This document shows positions 1 through 10,189 of a DNA stretch of 64,000 bases, in pieces (position 1 is the stretch's first letter; every line of letters starts with the position of its first letter). A program made the translations under genes and the position numbers. This DNA is from Xiphydria camelus (lineage: Eukaryota; Arthropoda; Insecta; Hymenoptera; Xiphydriidae): positions 9,985,647-10,049,646 of the forward strand of contig OY783197.1 of assembly GCA_963678675.1 (NCBI GenBank), written 5' to 3'. The notes under the pieces are model-generated. The model ran no database searches. It saw only the letters and a program-made list of their open reading frames with translations, and was not told the DNA's origin.

Positions 1-51
1 CCTCTCAAAAACGTTGAGAGTGCATGAAAGTGTTTTTCAGGCAGTACTTAC

Positions 52-171
52 CAGCAACATAGTTTTATCACGTAGCGTTAACACACGCGGATTATTGCAA
101 CATAAAGGTACCGACAGACCTGGTGCGAGAGCCATCTGATCCTTATAGATCGAAATATTGCCATTTGGCAT
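52..171 (-). CDS. candidate further exon of the RhoGAP gene (uncertain)
   Basis: On the minus strand a strong donor (CTG followed by GTAAGTACT) falls at 51/50. The roughly 40 codons upstream of it are open and look protein-like (for example NNPRVLTLRDKTMLL). It is on the same strand as, and downstream of, the RhoGAP exon at 5155-4926, so it could be the next exon. Against this, I find no acceptor with a pyrimidine tract, and no AG gives the one-nucleotide phase that the preceding exon requires. A chance open stretch is possible. Confidence 0.25.
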
Positions 172-1539
172 CTCTCCTCATATGGCATCTTTCCTCGGTT
201 TACCCTACATATATCCTTGATTTTTACTTCCCCTCTATTCCTTTTCTAGCGAGGAGAATAGATGCTCACTTCAATGTCTAATAATTATGTATGAGTACAT
301 GTGTATTGTATCAGTCTCTCTTGCGAATACAATCATCTAATTAATGGGCACTCTTTTAGATTAGTGCCTCTTCTAAGTACATAATTATACAGAGTCCGTA
401 GTATAAATGTTTTATTAACCCTCTGAGCCCTACGTGGGATGTGAGACCACTCCGGGGTAACTTTAAACTGCGTGTACGCTCTTGTTGATAAAGTAGTGGA
501 GTCCTATCTCTACTTGAAAAAAATTGTTGACCCTTCCAGGAAGATTAATGCACCACGGCAGCGTCAGAATCAGTTTTGTCAAAGTGCGGCAGAGTGTCAA
601 AGTAGGCGTGGGGTGGTCCATACAACCCGTTAGGATCGTGCGTTATAAAATCGGTAAAAAGTAATTAATATATTTCTTCTTTTTTAACACATTTTATACC
701 TTCTTCTATGATATTAAACATTGTGGGACAGAAAGAGAAATTTGGACAATTTTTGTTCTTCAAATTTACTCCAGTTTCACTAAGTTATTTATTATATGAC
801 TGTTCTTAATCTGAAGGATTTGAAGAAGCTGGAGTTTCTTTAACGCGTTGACCGTTCCATGAGTCACATGTGATTCATACAGAAACGTCGCTGTCCGTCC
901 ATGTTTCATTTGCCATTGCCGTATGCATGATGATTTCATTTTTGGACGCTGTGAGATCGAAAAAATTCCTTATGGGGACTTATGAGGTGTTAAGAATGTT
1001 GTTGTCAGGCCTTGATGGGTTAATACCATTATTTCTGCGATTCGCGGGTACGGGAAGATCCCCCCCGCCCCTTCCCCCTCATTATCTAATCCACTTTGAC
1101 TTTAAACTTTCCGTCAGTCCTTTCCCTATAAGACTATCTCTAAAATTAAAATTACGCGGAAGAAAATAAACTGATATATTTACAAAGTTTGTGGTAAATT
1201 TTGGGACAAAGCCAATTTATTTTTATAACTACAATTTTAGGAAAAATTTTAGTAGAGTTTGTAGAAGTTTCAAGCAATGTTGTAAGTTTTACTAAAATTG
1301 TAGTAATGGTTACAATGAATTGGCTTTTTCATGAATTTTATCAAAAACTTTGTAAATACTACGATTAATTTTTTCCGTGTATACTATCGATATCGATAAA
1401 GCAATTTTATTGTTACTTAGATTTTAATCTAACTTTATATTCCTATACTAGCTTTCCCCTCGTGATTTCATCTGCCTGGATCACAAAATAATCTCATTCA
1501 TTATTTTACCCCTTTAAGGGAGTAAGTATATAAATAGTA

Positions 1540-2463
1540 GGGGAGATCGGGGGGTTAAGAGACGGGTTTTGTTTTTGTAAAAAAAGTATAAGTAATGAAA
1601 CTTTTTTTCTGCGCATAAATTTTATCAAATCGTGAGTAAGCATAACAACACTTTAAAAAAAGGTGGGTTTGCTGAAATTTCAAAAAATCCTATAAGTTCG
1701 GCCTGTTAGCTCGAAAGTTGGTTTTTCTGGATCTTTACAATGTGTTCGGGGGGTTGTGAGACACGCCTTCAAATCATAGAAAGTGGCATACGTTTATCAA
1801 AATTGTTTATTCAAATTAAAAAAAGAAAGCAAATTTTGCGGCTTACAATGTATTCAAGTTTAAAAAGGTTAGATTTCTACATATAACTAATAAACAAGTT
1901 TTAGGTGTGACTCGCTACAAAATAAAGAAAAAATCATTTAAAGAAGGCTAAATTAATTAATTAAAAATAATTAAAATTGCACAAAACGTGCAGTGTTCAC
2001 AAAAAATTGAAAATACGCCCATAAAATACGATTTTTAGTAAATCGCTTTTAGAAATACCGTGTCTCACAACTCTCCGAAAATGTTGTCTCACGACCCCTG
2101 AAATTCAATATTTTTAAAATAGCCACCACGTCATGGATACATAAAATATGTATCCAAAATTCTTTTTGTGTGTCAAAAGGCTACTCACCAAGGAATGATT
2201 TATATCTATACACTTTTGTGAACAGCTTAAAAACATGAGTGAAAATACTGCACACAAATGGTCGAAAAAACTTTAAAGCACAAAATTGAAGTTGCATCTG
2301 AAGAGATACTAAGAATCCGCGTCAACGCGATGAGTGTCAAATGAAAATGGAGATACAGGACGAGAATGAAGTTTGACAGCCTATGGTACATATCGCACTT
2401 TTCAATTCAGTGCTGTGAGCTTGTCTCACGACCCCCCGTGTCTCACAATCCCCCGATCTCCCC
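1540..2463. mobile_element. TA-flanked MITE ending GGGGAGATCGGGGG
   Basis: The left end reads GGGGAGATCGGGGGGTTAAG and the right end is its complement (CCCCCGATCTCCCC). Each end is flanked by TA (1538-1539, 2464-2465). No open frame of note is present. Internally the motif GTCTCAC followed by A/G and Cs recurs near both ends, so the element carries subterminal repeats. TA target and TIRs point to a Tc1/mariner-type mobilising transposase, by inference only. Confidence 0.65.
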
Positions 2464-2615
2464 TAGGAATATAAAAATATGCGCATATTCGAATGCAACG
2501 TTGTGTTAAAATTGCAAAGCAATCGGTGAAGAACTTTCGAAGATTTAAGATTTTGAACAAACGAACATTTATATTTTTATTTATTTACCCCCTTAAGGGA
2601 GTAGGTATATAAATA

Positions 2616-3120
2616 CAGGGGTGAGCATAAGTCAGTTGTCGCTATCCGTTTATTCTTGCGCGCGCAGTTCTAGACAATTCCGCTAGCATTTGTTCGTACA
2701 AACAGGTCTATTGGTTATGTTTCGGTCACATAGGTTCAGTCATCATGGCCGACGCAGCTCGTTATAAGTATTCGTTGCCGATACGCATTTTTCTTCTCAC
2801 GTGTTATTATAAAGAGAATGCCGATTATTCTTCCATTTTCGCGAAGTTTGCTGAAAAGTTTCCCAATTCGCGAGTGCCTAGCCGTCAAATGGTATTAAAA
2901 CTGCACAATAAATTTCAAAATGCTCTAAATCGCATCATCTGCCATGTCGAAACACGATGTAAAATAGTCGTCGAAGTTTCTGGTGGCCACATTCAACAAC
3001 TTTTATAAAATAAAAATGTTTTATATACTATATTTTATTTAGCAATACACGATCGTCATTCACTCAATTGTCGTTTTATTCTTGTATGCAAATCGGACAA
3101 CTGACTTATGCTCACCCCTG
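2616..3120. mobile_element. internally deleted mariner-type transposon
   Basis: The terminal inverted repeats are perfect for 25 bp and begin CAGGGGTGAGCATAAG. They are flanked by a TA duplication (2614-2615, 3121-3122). Inside is a short frame in which the two ends of a transposase are joined. Total length is 505 bp against roughly 1.3 kb or more for autonomous relatives. The intact TIRs suggest it is one of the younger insertions here. Confidence 0.8.
2745..3008 (+). pseudogene. transposase N-terminus joined to its C-terminus
   Basis: An 87-residue frame. Residues 1 to about 57 form the helix-turn-helix start typical of insect IS630/mariner transposases of the DUF4817 type (YSLPIRIFLLTCYY, then SIFAKFAEKFPNS and MVLKLHNKF). 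The last 20 or so residues (VVEVSGGHIQQLL and stop) are the usual end of that protein. The whole DDE catalytic core between them is missing, so this frame cannot catalyse transposition. It could still encode a short DNA-binding peptide. It sits centrally in the 505-bp element with perfect TIRs, which explains why the ends survive. Confidence 0.7.
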
Positions 3121-3425
3121 TAGTAGGTAGGTATATAAAAATACGCGCGTATTCGAATGCAACGATGTGTCAAAATTTCAAAGCAATCGGTAATGAACTT
3201 TCGGAGATTTAAGATTTTGAACAAACGAACATTTACATTTTCATTTATATAAATAATTTATTTGAAAAAAATTCATCAAACATGAATAGTATGGGACGAG
3301 AGTAAAGGTAATGTATATTGAAAAGTTTTGAAATTCAGCAATTTTTATTTCTGCAAAGAATTATACTTTTTGGAATGAATTCATTGGTCATCTGTATCAT
3401 CAAGTACCTTGATATTTCCCCTCTA

Positions 3426-4335
3426 GGGGAGAGTGGAGGAATTGTACGCAGTGGGTAATTGTGGGCGTCATGATGGTCATTTCTTCGATAGAAGGAAACG
3501 TCATCGAGTCGAAATGTTGAAACGAAAAATTATTCTTTTTGATACAAAAATTATTATTATTATCTTTATTCTTTATGTAAGTTATATCGATTTGAAGCAT
3601 TGCTAATAACAGAAGTCGAAAAGAGTGAAATCCTTTATTTTTATGTAATTTTGGAGGTCTAAGAAATGAAGCTATAAATCCATAATTTTAATTTGTTTAT
3701 TTAACTTCGCATGTGTTACTAAGGTATGTTATTTTGCGCGTCTTTTAAACTATTATTAATTTCTTTCCGATAAAAAGTCTGTAAAATTAATTGTTTTTCA
3801 TATCCAATTAGTTCGTAGTGGGATATTGTACGCATGTATTCTCAAATGCGCAGAATTATTTCTTGTACATATGTATGACTATTAACTGTATTTCTAACTG
3901 TTTTCGCATATTCTGGGATTATATTGTTAGATCAGGCGTATCTACCTAAAGAAGTCAAGCAGATGAAGCTGAGAATTCTTGTTTGAAAAAGTAATTTTCC
4001 TAATTTTGTTACTAATTTTCAATAAAATAAATATTCGTAAAGTACATTTTCTCGTTTCCGTATTAATATTCCATAAAACATTAATTTCATTCAGATATTT
4101 CCTATGTTTTTTATTCTGCGCACAACTATCCGACGCGCGAGATTTTTCGCTTTTGAATTTTTTTCATTTTAACAAAATACACCAGTTAATAAAAAATTGT
4201 TCAAGATACGGATGTACAACCAATGATAGAAGAATATTTGGAGTTTCTATTCCCATGCTTACATTGATTCCAACTCCAAAAACACTCCAAGGCAATGTAT
4301 TTCCCTTAAGTTCGCACAATTCATCCACTCTCCCC
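3426..4335. mobile_element. TA-flanked MITE ending GGGGAGAGTGGA
   Basis: TIRs read GGGGAGAGTGGAGGAATTGT (left) and GGGGAGAGTGGATGAATTGT (right, inverted), with TA on each side (3424-3425, 4336-4337). It is 910 bp and AT-rich. The open frames inside are low-complexity and I assign no function to them. It is nested in the 419-4646 piggyBac-like element. Confidence 0.7.
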
Positions 4336-4650
4336 TAAGGAATGCACAATGATATTGAAACCCCGTTAAAATAGATAGAGTAAATCGAAGTTGAAAAGAA
4401 TCTCCCATTTTTCATGTTTTTCGGAGTTCAGTGTTCTTCTACTTCAAACATTACAAAAACTTTTACTCAAAGGAGCATTCTGTTATCAGAAATGTCTTCC
4501 TGAGTGTATCGTTTCGATTTATATATTAATCAACTAATTTTGCTTCATTTGTCTATAAATAACAAATGAAAAACGGGCCGGGATGGTCTCACACCCCGTT
4601 GCGTTGGTCCTTACAAGTACTGGAAAATATGTTAGGACTCAGAGGGTTAA

Positions 4651-4925
4651 GAGAGGTTTGTAATAAGAGGAAGAATTCTTTGAAATATAAGGATGCACAA
4701 ATTTACAGGCATCTATAGGGTGTATTATAATTGCCCTCCATCCTATCAAAAGAAAGAGAAAAATTGTTATGAAAAATTTTAATGTTATTTTAGAAAATTG
4801 ATACAAAATAACTCAAACCAATCATCAAAAGGAACTGGAGTTTAGCTAAATTTAGTGTTTGGTACCAAATCGTTAAAAAAGTGATAATTGATGAATACAT
4901 ATAAATAAGAAAGATGCACACTCAC
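4651..4925. other. intron sequence, nothing recognised
   Basis: AT-rich stretch between the piggyBac-like element and the donor site of the RhoGAP exon. I see no TIRs, coding frame or repeat match to the rest of the window. Confidence 0.5.
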
Positions 4926-5155
4926 TCTTCTGCCCGGCGGGACAGTGCCAGATCCAAGTCTACAGGGTGGGTGTCCATCATATGCAAGTAGAGCTCATCG
5001 AGGAGAGCGGCTGGTACCGTGAAGAGCACATTAGCGTGTTCCAACAGGGCTCGCACCACGTTTATCACGTCTATTCTTTCTTCTGCTCTCTCGGCTGACA
5101 CTTCCGTTCGTCCCTGACTGTGCTTCACACAGTGGAGAATATTCGGGGCGAAGAC
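4926..5155 (-). CDS. ARHGAP6-like: RhoGAP gene, exon encoding the end of the GAP domain
   Basis: Part of a Rho-family GTPase-activating protein, which would switch Rho GTPases off by speeding GTP hydrolysis. The minus-strand exon starts after an AATCAG acceptor with VFAPNILH, the equivalent of the conserved IFGPNLL segment of RhoGAP domains. It runs on through RAEERIDVINVVRALLEH to LSRRAE, then stops at a GTGAGT donor (GT at 4925-4924). It is 230 bp: phase 0 in, two bases left over. It joins exon 61572-61382, which ends in NLAT at phase 0, giving NLAT-VFAPN as expected for the family. The glycine usual in IFGPN is alanine here. The ARHGAP6/36 assignment rests on recalled family similarity. 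Confidence 0.85.
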
Positions 5156-5200
5156 CTGATTCGAAGTGATCAAGATAATCTACTAAATCTAATAGCTTAA

Positions 5201-5447
5201 CACTTTCACTGCCGCTGTCGCTTATAAGCGTTCTATTCCATTCAGGCTTTTTTATCAACTAATGAACTCGGCACTGCAGTTACATGTGTATGTGTAGGCT
5301 GGCACTTGAATAAAGGTACTTTGGCGTAAACGTGCACGTGGTTTGGAATTTTGACGATTTTTATATATTTTTTGTTATTGTTAGAATTATTAACTTTGAA
5401 GTTGGCATGGGGCAAAAGGTATCTAAATTAGAGCGGCAGTGAAAGTG
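5201..5447. mobile_element. piggyBac-type TTAA MITE, 247 bp
   Basis: TIRs CACTTTCACTGCCGCT and AGCGGCAGTGAAAGTG. The left flank is TTAA (5197-5200) and the right is TCAA (5448-5451), a one-base decayed TTAA. It lies 42 bp upstream of the RhoGAP exon acceptor and so inside the giant intron. Confidence 0.7.
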
Positions 5448-5716
5448 TCAATAGGGTAAAGTAGGGCATTGTATACGTTCTCTTAAAACCGAGTTGTGTT
5501 ATGATTAAATATTTACCTGTGCATACTTATAATTTAATCATATATTGTGGTTTCTCATAAGGCCAACTTTTTAAAAATTATTGATATTCAAGTAACTCTA
5601 ATTTCAGATAGACATACCATTCGAATAATGTGCGAATACTACCATATTGGCTGTTTAAAAGTAGTTTTATTATTGATAATCAAGTCTGTCGTTCTTACGA
5701 TCAGAACAAAAAGTAT

Positions 5717-6510
5717 ATGGGGCATTCTCTGTCAAGACAGCCACCTTTTTTATGAGGGTCTCAAACAAATCTGATTTTTATTTACATAGTCATACTTGAT
5801 GAAAAAACATTACCTGAATTTTTTTAGATTTTTTTCACGCGCCGCGTTAATGGTATACATCGATTTCAAAAATAAATTTTAACTTTAAAGAGTTTCAAGA
5901 AATTGTTCTGATTTAAAAAAAAATTCTTTTTAAGTTTTTTCCTTTAAAAATTTTTTCAAAAATCAGAAAATGTTCTTTATGTTTCTATGCATAGATGCAT
6001 AGAAGGATAAAGAACATTTTCTGATTAAAAAAAATTTTTTTAAGACAAAAAACTTAAAAAGAATTTTTTTCTTCATGAAGAAATGGCCCTCCCACTACCA
6101 AAATTTTTTCTACAGTTTTTATTGATTTCAAATATACTGAATTTTTTTAAGAAAAATCGACTGTCGCATTGGCGAAATAAATATTTTCTGGTGTTTTTTT
6201 TCACTTTTTTGTAAGAAAATGCCTTTTAATGTCACTTAAAAATTTTGATATATTTTTTTTTGAAAAATTGAGAAAAAAAAACAAAAATTTTCATGTATAC
6301 AAAGTTTTTTATGCCATTAATAGTATACTTGAAACTTTAAAGTTAAAATTTATTTTTCAAATCGATGTATACCATTAACGGCGCGTGAAAAAAATTTTTA
6401 AAAATTCAGGTAATATTTTTTCATCAAGTAGGTATGACTATGTAAATAAAAATCAGATTTTTTTGAGACCCTCATGAAAAAGGTGGCTGTCTTGACAGAG
6501 AATGCCCCAT
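5717..6510. mobile_element. foldback element ending ATGGGGCATTCTCTGTC
   Basis: Arms of about 190 bp at roughly 5717-5905 and 6325-6510 are inverted copies, reading ATGGGGCATTCTCTGTCAAG and then a stretch containing GGCGCGTGAAAA. A second, smaller hairpin sits inside at about 5963-6025 around TTTCTATGCATAGATG. Flanks are AT/TA. A related end occurs at 20608-21073. No coding potential. Confidence 0.75.
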
Positions 6511-7012
6511 ATATAGGTAGTACCATTAAAAAATCTGGAAATCCTGTTCACATTCTCCTAAAATACATGTCAACGTTCAGATAGCCAGGATGACCACAAG
6601 TTGCTTTCATATTGAAATGATTTCATGGGAAATCGGATTAGAATGTAAGATTTTCAGTTTCAAAGGTTAAATTTAAGCTCGTATTTGTTTATTCATTTCA
6701 AACTCTTATATCATATGCCAATCAAATATGGTAACTCGTACTTCCTCATTTGCTTGAAATAATATATTTTTAAAGTTATTACCTTCTGTACACACACAAT
6801 ATTTCTAAAATGAACATATGCTCTTTAAAAATAAATATGTCTCGCTGGCTCTATCATAGAAAGAATCAAAATACGTACGCGATTTTATATGTAATTAATG
6901 GAATAATTAAAAGAATACTCCAAGAACTATGCGGGGCTACTCAATAAAATAACCCCTGTCCCCAAAAGAGTACCTCCCATTTGTATCAAAACGCGGAATA
7001 TTCCGCGCGCGG
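6511..7012. other. intron sequence, nothing recognised
   Basis: AT-rich unique-looking sequence. The only structure seen is a GCGGAATATTCCGC palindrome at about 6993-7006, which recurs on the far side of the Transib element at about 8693-8706. Confidence 0.4.
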
Positions 7013-7668
7013 CGACTCACAGTGGGGCCAAAGACCGGTTTTCTTGGCCAAAATTCGAAAAATGAAAGTTTGTTTTGGGCACTGTTGAAAAGTTATTTCA
7101 ACAGATATACGTCCAGTGCATTATAATCAACATGAATAGCACTATTTAGTGGCTTCAGGAGTCGGTTATTGAGTACCAAAGTGCCCATATGTAGGTGTTT
7201 CATAAAAACGTCTAATATTGAGACAAAGTTTGAATGCTTGTAGATATTTTTAGGGTAGAAGTATAACTTTCACCTTTTATCCAGCTTGATTTGGGTCCTC
7301 CATAAGCACTTTGGTCACTGTCAAAAGTGTATATACTGTTTTTAAAATAATATGCTGTAGGCTTTTAGAAAAACTTGCACATTGAAAAAAAAATCTTGAA
7401 AATTAGACCTACAAAAAAAGCCCCACTTTACCCCACCTTCGTTTTGGCATTTTCGTATACCTTAAGGCTTTGTCTAAATGATCTAAAAATTTTAGCTGCA
7501 ACTATTTGCAACTTTTTAAGTTATATCAATTTTAGTAGGTGACGTTGTTAGGTATACAACTTTGCTTCCGCCGTTTTTCCCATAAGCCATATATAGGAAA
7601 ACGGCGGATCAAAGTTGTACATCTAAAAATTCGGAATTATCTACATAAATATATATTGTCAAAAAAAT

Positions 7669-8158
7669 ATGAACTTTTTACGCTTAGTTTGTTTTTTGCG
7701 ATCATGTTACAATTTGCAGTCTCGATTATGCCTCCAAACCTCTCGCAACTTGGTAGAGCTATATCCGTGGTTCTACATGCCAACTTCCGTGCATAAAATT
7801 TTAATTCATGGCGCACAAATAATAGAATCTGCCATCTTACCTATAGGGCAAATTTCCGAAGACGTGCAAGAATCTAGTAATAAGTATATCAAAAGTATAG
7901 AAGAGATTTTGCAGGAAAATCTTCTCGACGAAAAACTATGGAAGACATTTTTTTCAATTGCTGTTAACATCCGACCTATATATTTCTAGTTTGCGCAAAT
8001 TACCTTGCAAACCATTAAAATCGTTGCTACCAGAAGCAGTCCGAATATTAAAGACACCAAGTGTTGGACTAATTGTAAGGCAGGAAACCTGTAGTGACGA
8101 TACGGCCGAATCAAGTGATTACGCAACTGATTATTCTTCCTCTGATGAAGAGTACTAA
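7669..8158 (+). pseudogene. Transib (RAG1-core-like) transposase, C-terminal remnant
   Basis: The frame contains YMPTSVHKILIHGA, then ILPIGQISEDVQESSNKY, then after a frameshift LLLTSDLYISSLRKL, ending in an acidic SSDEEY tail at 8158. The IGxxSE...ES.NK segment corresponds to the part of RAG1 and Transib that carries the third catalytic acidic residue (the GNESGNK region of RAG1). The glutamate of QESSNK is the likely catalytic position. The N-terminal two thirds, with the two catalytic aspartates, is missing, and the frame shifts at the T-run near 7950. The protein would be inactive. Identification rests on family knowledge plus the Transib-type ends around it. Confidence 0.75.
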
Positions 8159-8268
8159 ACATGTACTTAATTAACTGATTGTGTTTCTATAATAAACGTT
8201 TTTTATGCACGGTTTACTCTTTATATTCTCCCTTTACCATGCAAGGAAGCCTAATAATATTTTGCGAC

Positions 8269-8625
8269 ACAAAATAACTATATCTACTGAATCCGCCATA
8301 TTGTTTTTCGAAATTTTGACTTTGGATTCGTAATCAGCGATCCCAGAAATCCCCGAGTACTCAATTTCACCCAGATTCGATCAATTTTTGAGAAACCTTT
8401 CCGCCATATTGGATCCGCCATATTGTTTTTTAAATTTCGACTATGAATTCGTAATTAGCGACCCCAAAAACCCCCGAGTACTCAATTTCACCCAGATTCG
8501 ATCAATTTTTGAGAAACTTTTCCGACATATTGGATCCGCCATATTGTTTTTCGAAATTTCGACTTTGGATTCGTAATCAGCGACCCCAAAAACGTCCGAG
8601 TACTCAATTTCAACTCGATTAATAC
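8269..8625. repeat. three tandem copies of a 125-bp GGATCCGCCATATTG unit
   Basis: Each copy runs GGATCCGCCATATTGTTTTT, GACTTTGGATTCGTAATCAG, CGACCCCAAAAA, CCCGAGTACTCAATTTCACC, TTTTTGAGAAAC. They lie between the Transib frame and its right TIR. Related units occur in foldbacks at 14.7, 33.4 and 58.4 kb. Confidence 0.8.
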
Positions 8626-8903
8626 ACTTTTCGAATTTTGGTCAAGAAAACCGGTCTTTGGCCCCACTGTGCGACTGGGCGTTATCACCAAGCGCGGAAT
8701 ATTCCGCGAGGAGAAAGTGAAAGGACCGGGTGAAAGTAATGAAAGGATCGAACGTCCTTGAAATGGACGATGAAAAGTTACAGCACGCTAAAGTAGACGC
8801 ATGATGCAAATGGGTTAATAATGTATCCACTACGAATTGTGTTGGAAAAAAAAAACAACAAAAATTGCATGCTGTGTTTCGAAGAACTCTTACTCGCACT
8901 TAG

Positions 8904-9058
8904 CCCTTTCGCTTCGAGCGATGGATTCATCAGTCATCCGCGCGACGTCCTGTGTGTACGAGCGACGGATATATCCGGCATCCATAATATGATGTGTACA
9001 CAAGTACCATCTGTTCAGTGACAGCACTTCGGCGGACTGGACTGCCGAAGCGAAAGGG
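8904..9058. mobile_element. piggyBac-type TTAA MITE, 155 bp
   Basis: TIRs CCCTTTCGCTTCG and CGAAGCGAAAGGG, flanked by TTAG (8900-8903, decayed) and TTAA (9059-9062). The short interior has several CGACG/GACGTC motifs and no frame. Confidence 0.7.
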
Positions 9059-9436
9059 TTAAGGAGGATCGTCAGTGTTCTACGGGGTGAGGTAGAAGGA
9101 GAAAAAGATCAAAGAAACCGATGTGTGTTGCCAATTTCAAATAGTAAAATTTCAAGTTTTATAAAAACTGCAATAATAAGTAGGTATAGGTGTTGAATTC
9201 TGTTTTCTTTTTGTTACTTTCAACCTAAAAAATAAGATAAATATTCGAAAACAATTTTATAACTTCAAACTTAATTTATTTTAAATATGTAAAATGTGTG
9301 CAAAACGTGGCAACATAGCATTTCAACATTTGTAAGTTGGTAACAAATCGGTAGGTTAAACAGAATTCTTATCGGCGGACAACGCGTTGAAGCGGTTCAT
9401 GACGTCTGTTTATAACCTCAATCTCAAGTTAGCGAG

Positions 9437-9444
9437 TATATAAA
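9437..9444 (+). promoter_or_regulatory. TATA-like box before the 9469 frame
   Basis: TATATAAA, 25 bases upstream of the ATG at 9469. A GACGTCTGTTTATA stretch precedes it and ATATAAACAGACGT follows, forming an imperfect inverted repeat. It suggests a transposon promoter; no initiation site is known. Confidence 0.35.
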
Positions 9445-9468
9445 CAGACGTAAAAGAATTGCCAAGCC

Positions 9469-9746
9469 ATGTATAATTTTTCACGTGCTCAAACTTTCCG
9501 ATGGAAAGAAAAACTGGTTAGTGAGAAAGTGTATAAAAGAAATGTTCGTATTGAAAATGCTGCGAAAGAGAGAAGAGAACAAAATGAAGCAAAATCCGAA
9601 GAAATCTTGGACGAGGACAACTTCGTATTTCCCAATGGGGTGAAGGATTTGTTGACGAAGTTTTTAGCCAGAGTACTGAAATGTCGTGTATGTGCAGAAA
9701 ATGTATTATTAACGAATACACAGTATGTCCCGCGCTGTACTGGCCA
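9469..9746 (+). pseudogene. truncated unrecognised gene, first about 92 codons
   Basis: An open frame starting at an ATG 25 bases after a TATA-like box. The product is charged: a basic helix-like start (FRWKEKLVSEKVYKRN), then KERREQNEAKSEEILDEDN, then LLTKFLARVLKCRVCAENV with a CxxC pair. It runs straight into the left end of the 9747-11229 element, so the original C-terminus is gone. I do not recognise the family. The composition and promoter-like upstream sequence make it more likely a broken transposon gene than chance. Confidence 0.4.
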
Positions 9747-9997
9747 CCCCGATAGCCAGGTGACTTCACAGTGGTGGCACTGTGAGACCACGCGGTGACT
9801 TTGAGAAACATCACAGTGATGTCTTGGTGCGTGCCCACTGGGGTACCACTGTGGCATCACGCAGTGTATACAGTGGATAAAGTAGAATTTTGCAAAAGGG
9901 GAACGCACGCAGTGACTTTACCGAGGTTTTTCACTGTGTGCCCGTGCAGTGCCGCCGCCTGCCACACGCCTAGTAGTGTCGCTTTTTTTCACACCCT

Positions 9998-10089
9998 ACC
10001 GGGATTCGAACCTGCGATCTTTAGGATACGAGATGCTTCGAAACTGGGAATGCTTTCGCATTGTACCAATTGAGCCACCGACTCTTCAA
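9998..10089 (-). repeat. tRNA-derived (SINE-head-like) sequence
   Basis: The minus strand carries an A-box-like TGGCTCAATTGG and a B box GGTTCGAATCC about 50 bases downstream. The spacing is too long for a normal tRNA unless it has a long variable arm, and the acceptor stem does not close. It looks like a tRNA pseudogene or the head of a SINE, not a functional gene. Confidence 0.45.
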
Positions 10090-10189
10090 GCGGTGTCGGT
10101 CCACTTCGGTCATAATATAGAAACCGGACATGACAGTGACTGCTCTCGAAGGTTCTCATTAAATTTTTAAAAATAATTTGATATTTTTC

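Larger units (their letters stand above)
1480..3260. repeat. short satellite interrupted by two transposons
   Basis: The unit (about 145 bp) runs from AAGGGAGTAGGTATATAAA through ATTCGAATGCAACG and GCAATCGGT to GAACAAACGAACATTTA. Copies or parts lie at about 1480-1539, 2464-2613 and 3121-3260. The first junction is filled by the 1540-2463 element and the second by the 2616-3120 element. Both insertions are at the TA next to the TATATAAATA stretch. Confidence 0.7.
419..4646. mobile_element. piggyBac-like element, 4.2 kb, non-coding
   Basis: Both ends read CCCTCTGAG(C/T)CCTA inward and are flanked by TTAA (415-418 and 4647-4650), the canonical piggyBac target duplication. A second shared motif, GTGTGAGACCA or its near match, follows 30-70 bases inside each end. 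I see no piggyBac transposase inside. The interior is a short satellite interrupted by three TA-flanked elements. This makes it a long non-autonomous piggyBac relative that served as landing ground. It lies in the RhoGAP intron downstream of exon 5155-4926. Confidence 0.75.
7018..8671. mobile_element. Transib element with CACAGTG ends
   Basis: TIRs begin CACAGTGGGGCCAAAGACCG and extend about 47 bp inverted to 8671. A 5-bp target duplication CGACT flanks both ends (7013-7017, 8672-8676). Transib transposons make 5-bp CG-rich duplications, and their ends match the V(D)J recombination heptamer, here exactly CACAGTG. The interior holds the tail of a RAG1-like transposase. At 1654 bp it is roughly half an autonomous element and no longer functional. 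Confidence 0.85.

Noticed and set aside
870..1169. Open frame of 99 codons inside the 419-4646 piggyBac-like element
   Set aside because: No similarity to piggyBac transposase (no DDD or Cys-rich motifs), low-complexity proline and leucine end, no promoter or splice context.
7539..7796. Frame of 85 codons overlapping the start of the Transib remnant
   Set aside because: Wrong frame relative to the recognised transposase tail and without similarity of its own.
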